Assembly (NCBI RefSeq): GCF_014640975.1
Contig: NZ_BMHO01000001.1
Coordinates: forward strand, 1,312,166 to 1,376,165
DNA length: 64,000 bases
From: Microbacterium faecale
GTDB lineage: Bacteria; Actinomycetota; Actinomycetes; Actinomycetales; Microbacteriaceae
Direction of reading: 5' to 3'
In this document: positions 1 to 7,529 of the stretch, piece after piece
Layout of the letters: each line of letters begins with the position of its first letter
Position numbering within the stretch: the stretch's first letter is position 1
Program-made: the position numbers and the translations under genes
The notes under the pieces: model-generated
The model's input: only the letters and a program-made list of their open reading frames with translations
What the model was told of the DNA's origin: nothing
Database searches by the model: none

Positions 1-2
1 GC

Positions 3-476
3 GCGCAGGCACAGGACCGCTCGCGGCAGGTCGTCGCCCTGGCCGGGGACGGCGGGCTCGCCATGCTGCTCGGCGAACTGATCACACTGCAGCAGAACAA
101 CCTGCCGGTCAAGACCGTCGTGTACGACAACCACTCGCTCAACTTCGTGGAGCTCGAGATGAAGGCGGCCGGGTTCGTCACCTACGCGACCGAGCTGGAG
201 AACCCGGATTTCGCGAAGGTGGCGGAGGCGGTCGGCATCAAGGGGATCCGCGTTGAGACCTCGGCGGAGCTGCCCGCGGCGATCGAGGAGTTCTTCGCGC
301 ATGACGGTCCTGCCGTGCTCAACGTGCTGACCGAGCGGCAGGAACTGTCGATGCCACCGACCATCACCTTCGAGCAGGCGAAGGGCTTCACGCTCTACGC
401 CATCCGGACCGTGCTGTCGGGGAGAGGGGACGAACTGATCGACCTCGCGCGCACAAATCTCCGTCAGTTGTTCTAG
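3..476 (+). CDS. poxB: Pyruvate dehydrogenase (quinone) / pyruvate oxidase, C-terminal part (5' end outside window)
   Basis: Only the last 157 residues are in the window. The enzyme family oxidatively decarboxylates pyruvate to acetate and CO2, passing electrons through FAD to membrane quinone. Visible is the thiamine-diphosphate pyrimidine/metal segment of the C-terminal TPP domain, with a GDGG motif near the left edge followed by NNLPVKTVVYDNHSLNF and a conserved ELEMKAAGF stretch. The tail (PPTITFEQAKGF, then a SGRGDE segment) matches the PoxB C-terminus rather than acetolactate synthase. The N-terminal TPP-pyrimidine and FAD domains lie outside. A sibling TPP enzyme is the only real alternative. 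Confidence 0.85.
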   Translation, partial: AQAQDRSRQVVALAGDGGLAMLLGELITLQQNNLPVKTVVYDNHSLNFVELEMKAAGFVTYATELENPDFAKVAEAVGIKGIRVETSAELPAAIEEFFAHDGPAVLNVLTERQELSMPPTITFEQAKGFTLYAIRTVLSGRGDELIDLARTNLRQLF

Positions 477-515
477 ACACGCGGTCCGAAGACGCCGGAC
501 GCCGGAGCCGTCGCT

Positions 516-521
516 TACCGT
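516..521 (+). promoter_or_regulatory. -10 box (TACCGT) for a leaderless start
   Basis: TACCGT ends exactly six bases before the ATG at 528 and no Shine-Dalgarno sequence precedes that ATG. This spacing recurs at other starts in the window and fits transcription beginning at the start codon. No -35 box is convincing. Confidence 0.45.
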
Positions 522-527
522 TACGGC

Positions 528-1463
528 ATGGGTGGGCAGATTCTCGGCGGCGGCGCGATCGTCTTCGTTGTCGCTGCATTGTGGCTTGTCTACTTGCTGC
601 CGACCTGGCAGACGAAGATGCGGTACAACGCGGCCGAGCGCAACGCGGTGCGGCTGAACCAGGCGCTGCGCGTGCTCGCTGAGTCGAGTGAGACGCCGGG
701 CGAGGTCCGCGTCGAGCTGTCACGCCAGGAGGCCGCTAAGCAGTGGCGCCTCGTCAAACGACTCGAGGCCGAGGACGATCGCCTGCGCGAGGAGTACGAC
801 CAGGCCGAGGTGGAACGGCGTCGCCGTGAGAACGACGCGAAGCTCGCACGCACGAAGCGAGACGCTGCGGCCAGCCAGTTCGCCCGCGAGATCGCCGCGG
901 AGGAACGCCGCCAGGAGCTTGCCGCGCTGCGGACGGATCCGCGGTTGCGTCGCGCCCGCGCACGCCGTCGCGTGCGCCTCGCGGCCACCGCACTCGCCGT
1001 CACCGGACTGGTCGTGTCGGCCGTCGGTGTGTGGCAGTTCGCGATGATGTCCACGTGGGCGTTGCTTGCTGTCGGCGTGGCCGCTGTCGTTCTCGCGCTG
1101 GGGATGCACCGGCGCATGGCGACGGTCGCGGCACGCGCCGCGCGCCCCGCGCCCGTCACGGTGGAGGCCGCGCCCGCAACCGCGCCCGTCGAGTCGCGTT
1201 CGCAGATCCTGGATCCCGCCGACCGCGGCTGGACGCCGCGCCGCCTGCCGGCGCCGCTCACGGCGACCGCCGGGTCCCGCGCCTCGGACGCGGTCGACGC
1301 CGCTCGCGAGCGCGAGCGCGTGGCGCAGGCCGCCCGCGAAGATGTGGCTCGCGAGCGGATCGCGCGTCGGCAGGAGCCGGTCCCGTTCGTCGCGCGCGAT
1401 GCCGGCGACGAGGAGATCGAACGCCACGTGCGCGAGCTGCTCGCGCGCCGCGCGGCCAGCTGA
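528..1463 (+). CDS. Coiled-coil membrane protein of unknown function
   Basis: A 311-residue protein with one hydrophobic helix at about residues 8-26, a long charged region rich in Arg/Glu/Ala (about 65-150) likely to be coiled coil, two adjacent membrane helices (about 152-200), then a low-complexity Ala/Pro/Arg tail. Proteins with this layout occur in Microbacteriaceae with no assigned role. It stands alone between poxB and the tRNA-Ala gene. The start is set by a leaderless -10 box six bases upstream. I cannot assign a function. Confidence 0.75.
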   Translation: MGGQILGGGAIVFVVAALWLVYLLPTWQTKMRYNAAERNAVRLNQALRVLAESSETPGEVRVELSRQEAAKQWRLVKRLEAEDDRLREEYDQAEVERRRRENDAKLARTKRDAAASQFAREIAAEERRQELAALRTDPRLRRARARRRVRLAATALAVTGLVVSAVGVWQFAMMSTWALLAVGVAAVVLALGMHRRMATVAARAARPAPVTVEAAPATAPVESRSQILDPADRGWTPRRLPAPLTATAGSRASDAVDAARERERVAQAAREDVARERIARRQEPVPFVARDAGDEEIERHVRELLARRAAS

Positions 1464-1490
1464 TGTCGATTTTTCGGCCGCCGACTGCTC

Positions 1491-1499
1491 TGGTAATGT
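1491..1499 (+). promoter_or_regulatory. Extended -10 promoter of tRNA-Ala
   Basis: TGG followed by TAATGT forms an extended -10 element (hexamer at 1494-1499) about 15 bases before the mature tRNA 5' end. The -35 region is not obvious, which is usual for extended -10 promoters. Confidence 0.45.
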
Positions 1500-1513
1500 A
1501 ACGCGAGTTGTAA

Positions 1514-1586
1514 GGGGCTATGGCGCAGTTGGTAGCGCGTCTCGTTCGCAATGAGAAGGTCAGGGGTTCGAATCCCCTTAGCTCCA
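1514..1586 (+). tRNA. tRNA-Ala (anticodon CGC)
   Basis: All arms fold. The acceptor stem GGGGCTA/TAGCTCC contains a G3-U70 wobble pair, the classic alanine identity element. The anticodon stem TCTCG/TGAGA encloses the loop TTCGCAA with anticodon CGC, which reads GCG codons. The T arm AGGGG-TTCGAAT-CCCCT is canonical. The discriminator is A and no CCA is encoded. Alanine GCG is a common codon here, so this is likely a major tRNA. Confidence 0.96.
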
Positions 1587-1590
1587 CAGA

Positions 1591-1621
1591 AAAACTCCCG
1601 GTCAAACGGGGGTTTTCTTTT
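1591..1621 (+). terminator. Rho-independent terminator after tRNA-Ala
   Basis: The stem AAAACTCCCG (1591-1600) pairs with CGGGGGTTTT (1607-1616) around a six-base loop. It is followed by TTTTCTTTT, giving a clear U-rich tail. It directly follows the tRNA. Confidence 0.85.
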
Positions 1622-1744
1622 CGTGTGCCACTGAGTTCGTGAATGCGCCGCGTCTCGCAATGCACGGTCGCGTTGCCCAGCATCGGTGCTCGGGTCGTCC
1701 GTCGATCACCCCGAGCGCGTACAACGCTTTCCCGGCGCCGGGGT

Positions 1745-2194
1745 TCATGGGAACCGCAGCGCGCCCTGGCCGTCAGCTCCGAGGATGTCGTCGGGATTCG
1801 AGTACGGACATGACTTCAATGAGAGACACCCGCACCCGATGCAGTTCGAGAAACGGTCTCGTAAAGCGGTGAGATACTCGATTCGCTCGTCGAGATCATC
1901 CCTCCATTCACGAGAGATTCGTGCCCAGTCCTTCTTCGTCGGCAGACCCTGTTCGGGGAGCTGGTCGAGGGCGTCTTTGATTCGGTCGAGGCTGACTCCG
2001 ACGCGCTGCGAGGCGCGGATGAAGGCGAGGACCCGCAGCGTGTCGCGTCGGTATTCTCGGCGATTTCCTGACGTCCGCCGGCTGCGGATGAGCCCCAGTG
2101 ACTCGTAGTAGTGCAGCGTCGAGACGGCGACTCCGGCGCGCTCGGCGATCCGACCGGGCTTGAGCCAGGTCGCGCCTTCGTGCATCTGCGGCAT
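1745..2194 (-). CDS. soxR: SoxR-type redox-sensing MerR-family regulator
   Basis: A 149-residue MerR-family protein. The winged helix-turn-helix is at residues about 13-60 (GRIAERAGVAVSTLHYYESLG), followed by the dimerisation helix. The signature is four cysteines at 118, 121, 123 and 129 in the spacing C-X2-C-X-C-X5-C, exactly that of the SoxR [2Fe-2S] cluster, and the tail NPDDILGADGQGA is also SoxR-like. In actinobacteria SoxR senses redox-cycling compounds directly and controls reductases and pumps. Here it diverges from an oxidoreductase and an MFS pump, which are the probable targets. GGAGAGG precedes the ATG at 2194; the reading frame stays open far upstream but without similarity. Confidence 0.93.
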   Translation of the reverse strand: MPQMHEGATWLKPGRIAERAGVAVSTLHYYESLGLIRSRRTSGNRREYRRDTLRVLAFIRASQRVGVSLDRIKDALDQLPEQGLPTKKDWARISREWRDDLDERIEYLTALRDRFSNCIGCGCLSLKSCPYSNPDDILGADGQGALRFP

Positions 2195-2235
2195 CTGGGC
2201 TGCCCTCTCCGGTGGCTGAGGTTGACATGAAGTGG

Positions 2236-2263
2236 ACTTGATGTAGTCGACTCTACATCGAGT
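2236..2263. promoter_or_regulatory. Probable SoxR operator
   Basis: A dyad in the divergent intergenic space: GATGTAG (2240-2246) and CTACATC (2253-2259) are perfect inverted arms around TCGACT. With one mismatch the symmetry extends to ACTT...GAGT at the outer ends. A TTGATG hexamer overlaps the left arm and AT-rich sequence follows at the right. That matches the MerR-family habit of binding between widely spaced -35 and -10 elements. Assignment to SoxR is inferred from position. Confidence 0.6.
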
Positions 2264-2285
2264 GAACTTTATGAAAGGGGCAGAG

Positions 2286-2348
2286 ATGGCCACGGTAGAT
2301 GTCGACGACCCTGCCGCGTTTGGGGCACCGAAGGAGGCAACGCGATGA
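2286..2348 (+). CDS. Possible 20-residue leader peptide coupled to the oxidoreductase gene
   Basis: A short frame starts ATGGCC, preceded by AAAGGGG at 2274-2280, and ends in a TGA overlapping the ATG of the next gene (ATGA). The product would be MATVDVDDPAAFGAPKEATR. A longer version could start at 2271. The ribosome binding site of the downstream gene (AAGGAGG) lies inside this frame, so [11 protein letters not shown] of the leader would affect access to it. There is no similarity evidence, so it may be chance. Confidence 0.3.
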   Translation: MATVDVDDPAAFGAPKEATR

Positions 2349-3274
2349 GCGCCTCGATGCGCGCAGCAGTAATCGATGAGTTCGGCCCGCCAGAGGTGCT
2401 TGTGGTCCGGGGAATGGGCCGCCCAGCCGTGGCGGCTGGCGACGTGCTGGTTCGAGTGATCGCGGCTGGAGTCCAGCTCACTGACGCGGCGATCCGTTCG
2501 GGGTGGACGCCACCTGGAGCGCAGATCGAGTTCCCTCAGGTGCTGGGCAACGAGTTCGCCGGAATCGTCGAGGAGGTCGGCGCAGACGTTGACGGCTTCG
2601 AAGTCGGTGACGAGGTGGCGGGCTTCAATACTCTGGGGTGTTACGCCGAGTACGTGGCGGTGCCGGAATCGCACGTCGTCGCCAAGCCGCCAGGGGTGCC
2701 CTGGGAGGTGGCGGGAACGTTGTCGGCATCGGGCCAGACCGCGCACACCGCGTTCGAGGACCTGAAGATCGCGGCCGGTGACGTCGTCCTCGTCTGCGGG
2801 GCAGCGGGTGGGGTCGGCACCATCTTCACCCAGCTCGCCGTTCGCGCTGGCGCGACGGTCATCGGCACAGCCAGTGCGTCCAACCACGACTACGTGCGGT
2901 CGCTCGGCGCGACCGCGGTGTCCTACGGTGCTGGCCAGGCCGATCGCATCCGAGCGGAGAGCCGTCACCTCGATGTCGTGTTCGATGCTGCCGGTCATGA
3001 GAACCTCCGCGCGGTCGTCGACCTGGCGAACAATCTCGATCGCGTTGCGACAATCGTCGATATGGCGCTGGCCGCCGAGCTTGGCTGTCGGATCGTGCGC
3101 AGCCGTCGCACCTCAGCGCGACTCGCTGGTCTCATGGGTCGAGTCGACACCGGCGAGCTCGTCGTCCATGTTCGCCGCACGTACCCGCTGGGTGAGGTGG
3201 CCGACGCACATCGCGAGGTGGAAACGGGGCACGGTCGCGGCAAGGTCGTTCTGCGGATCGGCGAGGCACGATGA
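2345..3274 (+). CDS. NADPH:quinone reductase-like MDR oxidoreductase
   Basis: A 309-residue zinc-independent medium-chain dehydrogenase/reductase. The GroES-like N-terminal half contains VLVRVIAAGVQLTDAAIRSG and GNEFAGIVEEVG. The nucleotide-binding Rossmann segment is VLVCGAAGGVGTIFTQLA (about 140-160), the AAGGVG form typical of quinone oxidoreductases. It lacks the structural-zinc cysteines of alcohol dehydrogenases. Its likely role is NADPH-dependent reduction of quinones or other electrophiles. It is first in an operon with an MFS transporter (next gene overlaps by 4 bases) and divergent from soxR, so induction by redox-active compounds is likely. AAGGAGG lies 7 bases before the ATG. Confidence 0.85.
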   Translation: MSASMRAAVIDEFGPPEVLVVRGMGRPAVAAGDVLVRVIAAGVQLTDAAIRSGWTPPGAQIEFPQVLGNEFAGIVEEVGADVDGFEVGDEVAGFNTLGCYAEYVAVPESHVVAKPPGVPWEVAGTLSASGQTAHTAFEDLKIAAGDVVLVCGAAGGVGTIFTQLAVRAGATVIGTASASNHDYVRSLGATAVSYGAGQADRIRAESRHLDVVFDAAGHENLRAVVDLANNLDRVATIVDMALAAELGCRIVRSRRTSARLAGLMGRVDTGELVVHVRRTYPLGEVADAHREVETGHGRGKVVLRIGEAR

Positions 3275-4653
3275 CGGCCGACGCATCCGATCGACGGGAT
3301 CAACTGTGGACACCCCGGACACGACCGTTCATCGCCAGTGTGCTGGCGCTGATGACGTTCATCGCATTCGAGTCTTTCGCGGTCACCACCATCCTGCCGG
3401 TGGCGGTCGCTGACCTCGCGGACACGGGCTGGTACTCATTCGCGTACGCGGCCACCATGACGACGACTCTGTTCGGCATGGTCATCGGAGGCAATTGGGC
3501 TGACCGATCGGGGCCACGCAGACCTCTCGTGGTCGGCGGGACACTCTTCCTACTCGGCCTGCTCCTCAACGTCGTCCCGGTCGACATCACGGTCTTCGTC
3601 TGCGGGCGACTCCTCCAGGGGGCTGGCGGCGGAATCGACTCGGTCATCCTCTACGTCCTCATCGCGAGGCACATCCCCGACGCCTCGCGGCCGCGCATGT
3701 TCGGGCTGCTGACGACCGCGTGGCTCGTGCCATCGCTGGCTGGCCCCGTTGTGGCGGGCCTGTTGACGGAACTCACGAACTGGAGGGTGATCTTCGGCAT
3801 CGTCCTCGTCGGTTCTGCTGCCTCACTGCTGAGTCTGCTGCGCGCCACCCGCGGAGCCCGCGACGCATCAACCGTGGCGAGCCGTACGTCTGGGCGGCGC
3901 GCGTGGACCCACATCGTCGGACGAAACGGTGCGCTCGCCGTGCTCGCTTCGGGACTGTTGATCGTCCTTCACCTCAGCGCGCAGGTCAATGCGCCCTCCT
4001 CAGCGGCCGTTGTCGTCTGCGCGTCGTTCGCACTCGTCGTCACGGCGCGCCACATCCTGCCAGCAGGAACGTTGTTGCTCCGCGGAGCGCCGCAACAACT
4101 CATCGTGCTGCGTGCGAGCCTGGGCGCGGGGGTCACCACCGCCAATCTCTACCTCACTCTCTATCTGCAATCGGAACGCGGCTTCCCGCCCGCGTCAGCC
4201 GGCTTGGTGATCGCCGTCGCCGCCGGAGGATGGGCGTTGGGGGCCTGGTGTCAGGGACGTTTTCCCAGCACGCACGTATCTCATCGACGTCTCATCGTGT
4301 GTGCGACGTTCCTCGTCGCCGTCGGTCCCGCCGGTGTGCTCACCTACACGGCGACAGCCCTCCCGCTGTGGATCGTCGTCGTCGCGTGCGTCGTGATGGG
4401 AACCGGTATGGGGATCGCTTATCCACGAGTCTCCAGCGCGACTCTCGCTCTCGCGAGCCCCGACGAACGGGGCGCGTACAGTTCCGCGCTGCAGACGGGC
4501 GAAAGCATGGGCATCGGCGTCGTCACCGCACTCGCCGCGGCCGTGCTCGTCGGCGGCGGAACGTTCACCACCATCTTCGCGATCCTGACTGGCCTGGCGT
4601 GCGCAACCATCCTTGTCGCCTGTGTCAGCGGCGATGCCGATGAACGTCCGTGA
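3271..4653 (+). CDS. MFS drug-efflux-type transporter
   Basis: A 460-residue membrane protein with about 12-14 hydrophobic helices. MFS motif A appears after the second helix (GNWADRSGPRRP, about residues 72-83), and a conserved Arg in GRLLQGAGGG lies in helix 4. A long hydrophilic linker (about 190-210) separates the two halves. The start ATG overlaps the TGA of the oxidoreductase, so the two are [15 protein letters not shown] coupled. With SoxR upstream, export of redox-active or antibiotic-like compounds is the most economical reading. The substrate cannot be told from sequence. Confidence 0.85.
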   Translation: MTADASDRRDQLWTPRTRPFIASVLALMTFIAFESFAVTTILPVAVADLADTGWYSFAYAATMTTTLFGMVIGGNWADRSGPRRPLVVGGTLFLLGLLLNVVPVDITVFVCGRLLQGAGGGIDSVILYVLIARHIPDASRPRMFGLLTTAWLVPSLAGPVVAGLLTELTNWRVIFGIVLVGSAASLLSLLRATRGARDASTVASRTSGRRAWTHIVGRNGALAVLASGLLIVLHLSAQVNAPSSAAVVVCASFALVVTARHILPAGTLLLRGAPQQLIVLRASLGAGVTTANLYLTLYLQSERGFPPASAGLVIAVAAGGWALGAWCQGRFPSTHVSHRRLIVCATFLVAVGPAGVLTYTATALPLWIVVVACVVMGTGMGIAYPRVSSATLALASPDERGAYSSALQTGESMGIGVVTALAAAVLVGGGTFTTIFAILTGLACATILVACVSGDADERP

Positions 4654-4792
4654 ACGCCGCGGCATCCCCCGTGAGAGCTACCGAAATTCGTCCGCTGACG
4701 GGTGACGATATCGTGTCGGCGTCTCCGTAGCGTCGGGAGTGCTCGCGGCGATGGCCGCCAGCGACACCTCACTCGCTCGGAAGGAATCGCGG

Positions 4793-5662
4793 ATGCGACT
4801 CACCAGATTGCTCATTCAGCTCGGCCAGTTCGTGGTGGTCCAGGTGGTCGGCCTCGCCGCTGGACTGGGCGTCGTGGCCGTCGGCGGGAACCCCGCGCTC
4901 GCGATGCTGGTCGGCGTCGCCTCGGCCGTCGCCGGCGTGCTCGCGTACGCATGGCTCGTTCGCATCACGGAACGGCGCGCGGTCACCGAGGTCGCGGTGC
5001 GGGGGAGCGTGCCGCCGCTTGTGGCCGGCGTGGCCTTCGGCGTCGTCCTGTTCGCGATCGTCATCGGAATCGTCGCGTCGTTCGGCGGGTACCACGTCGT
5101 GGGCATGGGATCCGGCTCGGCGCTCGCCGTGCAGGTCGGGGTGATGGCGGTTGCCGCGACCACCGAAGAACTCGCCTTTCGCGGCGTCCTCTTCCGGATC
5201 ATCGAGGAGCGTGCCGGGACGTGGGCCGCGTTGGTCGGTTCGAGCGCGCTCTTCGGCGCGCTGCACCTGATCAACCCCGAAGCGACGCTCTGGGGCGCAT
5301 TCGCCATCGCCGTCGAGGCCGGCGGGATGCTCGGCGCCGCATACGTGGTGACGCGGTCGCTGTGGCTGCCGATCGGTCTGCACTTCGGGTGGAACATCGC
5401 CGAATCGGGCATCTTCGGCACCGTCGTGTCGGGCAGCACCGCCTCCAGTGGCCTGCTCGAAGGCGTGACCTCGGGGCCAACCCTGCTCACGGGAGGGGCG
5501 TTCGGTCCCGAAGCCGGGCTCCCTGCCGTGCTCGGCTGCCTGGTCGTCACCACCGTGCTCCTGCTCGTGGCTCGCGGCCGCGGTCGGTTCGCCACCTTCC
5601 GGTCCGTTCGCCAGCAGGCGCGCGCCGACCGGTTCGCGCGGAACGCTAGCCTGGCCCGATGA
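4793..5662 (+). CDS. CPBP-family intramembrane glutamic endopeptidase
   Basis: A 289-residue multi-pass protein of the CPBP (CAAX protease and bacteriocin-processing, Abi) family. All catalytic motifs are present: TTEELAFRG (EExxxR), FGALHL (FxxxH) and GLHFGWN (HxxxN). These proteins cleave within membranes or mediate bacteriocin self-immunity. The ATG at 4793 is chosen because AAGGAA lies just before it; an in-frame ATG at 4739 lacks a ribosome site. The TGA overlaps the ATG of a sensor kinase, and a response regulator follows, giving a protease-kinase-regulator operon. Confidence 0.88.
   Translation: MRLTRLLIQLGQFVVVQVVGLAAGLGVVAVGGNPALAMLVGVASAVAGVLAYAWLVRITERRAVTEVAVRGSVPPLVAGVAFGVVLFAIVIGIVASFGGYHVVGMGSGSALAVQVGVMAVAATTEELAFRGVLFRIIEERAGTWAALVGSSALFGALHLINPEATLWGAFAIAVEAGGMLGAAYVVTRSLWLPIGLHFGWNIAESGIFGTVVSGSTASSGLLEGVTSGPTLLTGGAFGPEAGLPAVLGCLVVTTVLLLVARGRGRFATFRSVRQQARADRFARNASLAR
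5647..5652 (+). promoter_or_regulatory. -10 box (TAGCCT) inside the CPBP gene for a leaderless kinase transcript
   Basis: TAGCCT ends six bases before the ATG of the histidine kinase. It suggests that kinase and regulator can also be transcribed separately from the protease gene. Confidence 0.4.
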
Positions 5663-6804
5663 ACAGGTGGCACGAGATGCGCGACCGGTGGCGACGGCTC
5701 GACGTGATCGTGCGCGACGTGCCGCTCGCCGGCGCGCTCGCCGCCGTCTCGCTCCTCCCGGCCGCGCACGGCGTGGGCACGATGGTCGGCGGGCTCCCGC
5801 ACCGCCCGTTCGATCTGCTCGCGCTCGCTGCCGTGGCGCTGCAGACGTTGCCGCTCGCGATCCGTCGCCGACTGCCCATCCTCTCGGTCGCCCTTGTCTT
5901 TGTCGGCTTCTTCATCGACCAGGCGCAGGGATATCACTCGCTCGCGGGCACGGGGCTCGCGATCGCGATCCTGAGTTCTGGCGCTCGACTGGGGCGACGC
6001 CGGTGGATCGTCGGCGCGCTACTGACCGGTGGCTACGTCGTCCTCGTCGTGACACTCGTCGGCCTCGGCGCGACGGAGACGCCGCTCGACTTTGTCACCT
6101 TCTACCTGACGCTCGTGGGCGTGTGGCTCGTCGGGGAATGGTGGCGCTACACCCGCGCGATCGACGCGGAGCGGCGACGACTCATCGCCGAGCGCACCCG
6201 TGAAGCGGAGCGGGCGAGGATCGCGCGCGATATGCACGACGTCGTCACGCACCACGTCACCGCGATGGTCGTGCAGGCCGAAGCGGCGCATTACATCACC
6301 GATCCCGAGCGAATGAGCGCGTCGCTCGACGGGATCAGTGCCACGGGGCGCAGCGCGATCTCGGACCTGCGCGGACTGCTCGATCTCCTCAACCCCGATC
6401 GCGCCGTGCCGACCCTGCACGCGCTCGTTGACCAGACGCGTCGCGCGGGACAGCCGGTCCACCTGACGGAGTCGGGCGGCGCGGCTACCGGCGGCGAGAC
6501 CGAGTACGTGGCGTACCGGGTCGTCCAGGAGTCCCTCACGAATGCGCTGAAGTACGCGCACGGCGCCGACACGGTCGTCCGCGTGGAGCGGGACGCGAAA
6601 CGCGTCGCGCTGCGGATCACGACGGACGGCATGGGCAGCAGCGTCTCTTCCGGTGGCAGCGGTCGGGGCCTCCCCGGGATCCGAGACCGCGTCGCTGCGC
6701 TCGGCGGTACCTTCGAGGCCGGGCCGGATTCCGCGGGCGGATTCGCGGTGAGCGCCGAGATTCCCGTGCACATCACATCGCGAGAGAGCCAGCTGCATGG
6801 ATAG
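5659..6804 (+). CDS. Two-component sensor histidine kinase (HisKA_3/NarL type)
   Basis: A 381-residue kinase. The N-terminal half has four to five membrane helices (about 22-165) with no large extracellular domain, the layout of intramembrane-sensing kinases. The dimerisation box RIARDMHDVVTHHV carries the phospho-acceptor His193. The ATPase domain shows the N box (ESLTNALKYAHG) and a GRGLPGIRDRVAALGG G box. It overlaps the protease gene upstream by 4 bases and the regulator downstream by 8. The signal is unknown; membrane stress is plausible from the topology. Confidence 0.92.
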   Translation: MNRWHEMRDRWRRLDVIVRDVPLAGALAAVSLLPAAHGVGTMVGGLPHRPFDLLALAAVALQTLPLAIRRRLPILSVALVFVGFFIDQAQGYHSLAGTGLAIAILSSGARLGRRRWIVGALLTGGYVVLVVTLVGLGATETPLDFVTFYLTLVGVWLVGEWWRYTRAIDAERRRLIAERTREAERARIARDMHDVVTHHVTAMVVQAEAAHYITDPERMSASLDGISATGRSAISDLRGLLDLLNPDRAVPTLHALVDQTRRAGQPVHLTESGGAATGGETEYVAYRVVQESLTNALKYAHGADTVVRVERDAKRVALRITTDGMGSSVSSGGSGRGLPGIRDRVAALGGTFEAGPDSAGGFAVSAEIPVHITSRESQLHG

Positions 6805-7471
6805 CCGGGACGCAACTCGGATCCGCGTGCTGGTGTGCGATGACCAGGTGATGATCCGCAGCGGCTTCGTGACGATCATCGACGCGCAGCCCGACATGGA
6901 GGTCGTCGGAGAGTGCAGCGACGGCCGCGCCGCGGTCGAGCTGGCCGGACGCACGGCCCCTGACGTCGTCGTGATGGACGTGCGGATGCCCGTGCTGAAT
7001 GGCATAGAGGCGACCCGCCAGCTGGCGGGAGCCGGGGTGGCGGCGCCCGTGAAGGTACTGGTCGTGACGACATTCAACCTCGATGAGTACGTGTACGAGG
7101 CGCTGCGTGCGGGAGCGAGTGGGTTCCTGCTCAAGGACGCCCCGCCCGACCAACTGCTTTCCGGGATCCGCACCGTGGCCGCGGGGACCTCTCTCCTCGC
7201 TCCCGAGGTGACGCGTTCCCTCGTCGGGCGCTTCGCGTCCCGGATCCGCGTCGATGATGCTGTGCCCGACGACCTGCCGCTCACCGCGCGCGAGCTCGAG
7301 GTGCTGCGCCTCCTGGCGGAGGGGATGTCGAACGGCGAGATCGCCGCGTCGCTCGTGATCAGCCACGAGACCGTGAAGACGTACGTGTCGCGGATCCTGA
7401 CGAAACTGGATCTGCGTGATCGGGTGCAGGCGGTGGTGTTCGCGTATCGCAGCGGTCTCGTCGCGCTGTGA
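6797..7471 (+). CDS. LuxR/NarL-family response regulator
   Basis: A 224-residue response regulator. The receiver domain has the acidic pair D15-D16, phospho-acceptor D61 (VVVMDVRMPV), Thr in VVTTFN and Lys in FLLKDA. The C-terminal LuxR-type helix-turn-helix is at about 155-215 (LTARELEVLRLLAEGMSNGEIA, then ETVKTYVSRIL). It is the partner of the overlapping kinase. Targets are unknown; the CPBP gene upstream is the obvious candidate. Confidence 0.93.
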   Translation: MDSRDATRIRVLVCDDQVMIRSGFVTIIDAQPDMEVVGECSDGRAAVELAGRTAPDVVVMDVRMPVLNGIEATRQLAGAGVAAPVKVLVVTTFNLDEYVYEALRAGASGFLLKDAPPDQLLSGIRTVAAGTSLLAPEVTRSLVGRFASRIRVDDAVPDDLPLTARELEVLRLLAEGMSNGEIAASLVISHETVKTYVSRILTKLDLRDRVQAVVFAYRSGLVAL

Positions 7472-7497
7472 TGAAGACATGCGCAGCCAGACATCGC

Positions 7498-7503
7498 TAC
7501 ACT
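7498..7503 (+). promoter_or_regulatory. -10 box (TACACT) of the glutaminase gene
   Basis: TACACT lies 26 bases before the glutaminase ATG, with an AAGGAGG ribosome site between them, in the 58-bp gap after the response regulator. No clear -35 hexamer was seen. Confidence 0.35.
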
Positions 7504-7529
7504 CCACAGACCGACCTCAAGGAGGGCAG

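Noticed and set aside
590..1683. Long minus-strand frames crossing the tRNA-Ala gene, with stretches such as GIRTPDLLIANETRYQLRHS and GFEPLTFSLRTRRATNCAIAP
   Set aside because: These are well-known artefacts from [11 protein letters not shown] the antisense of a tRNA gene; they encode nothing real.
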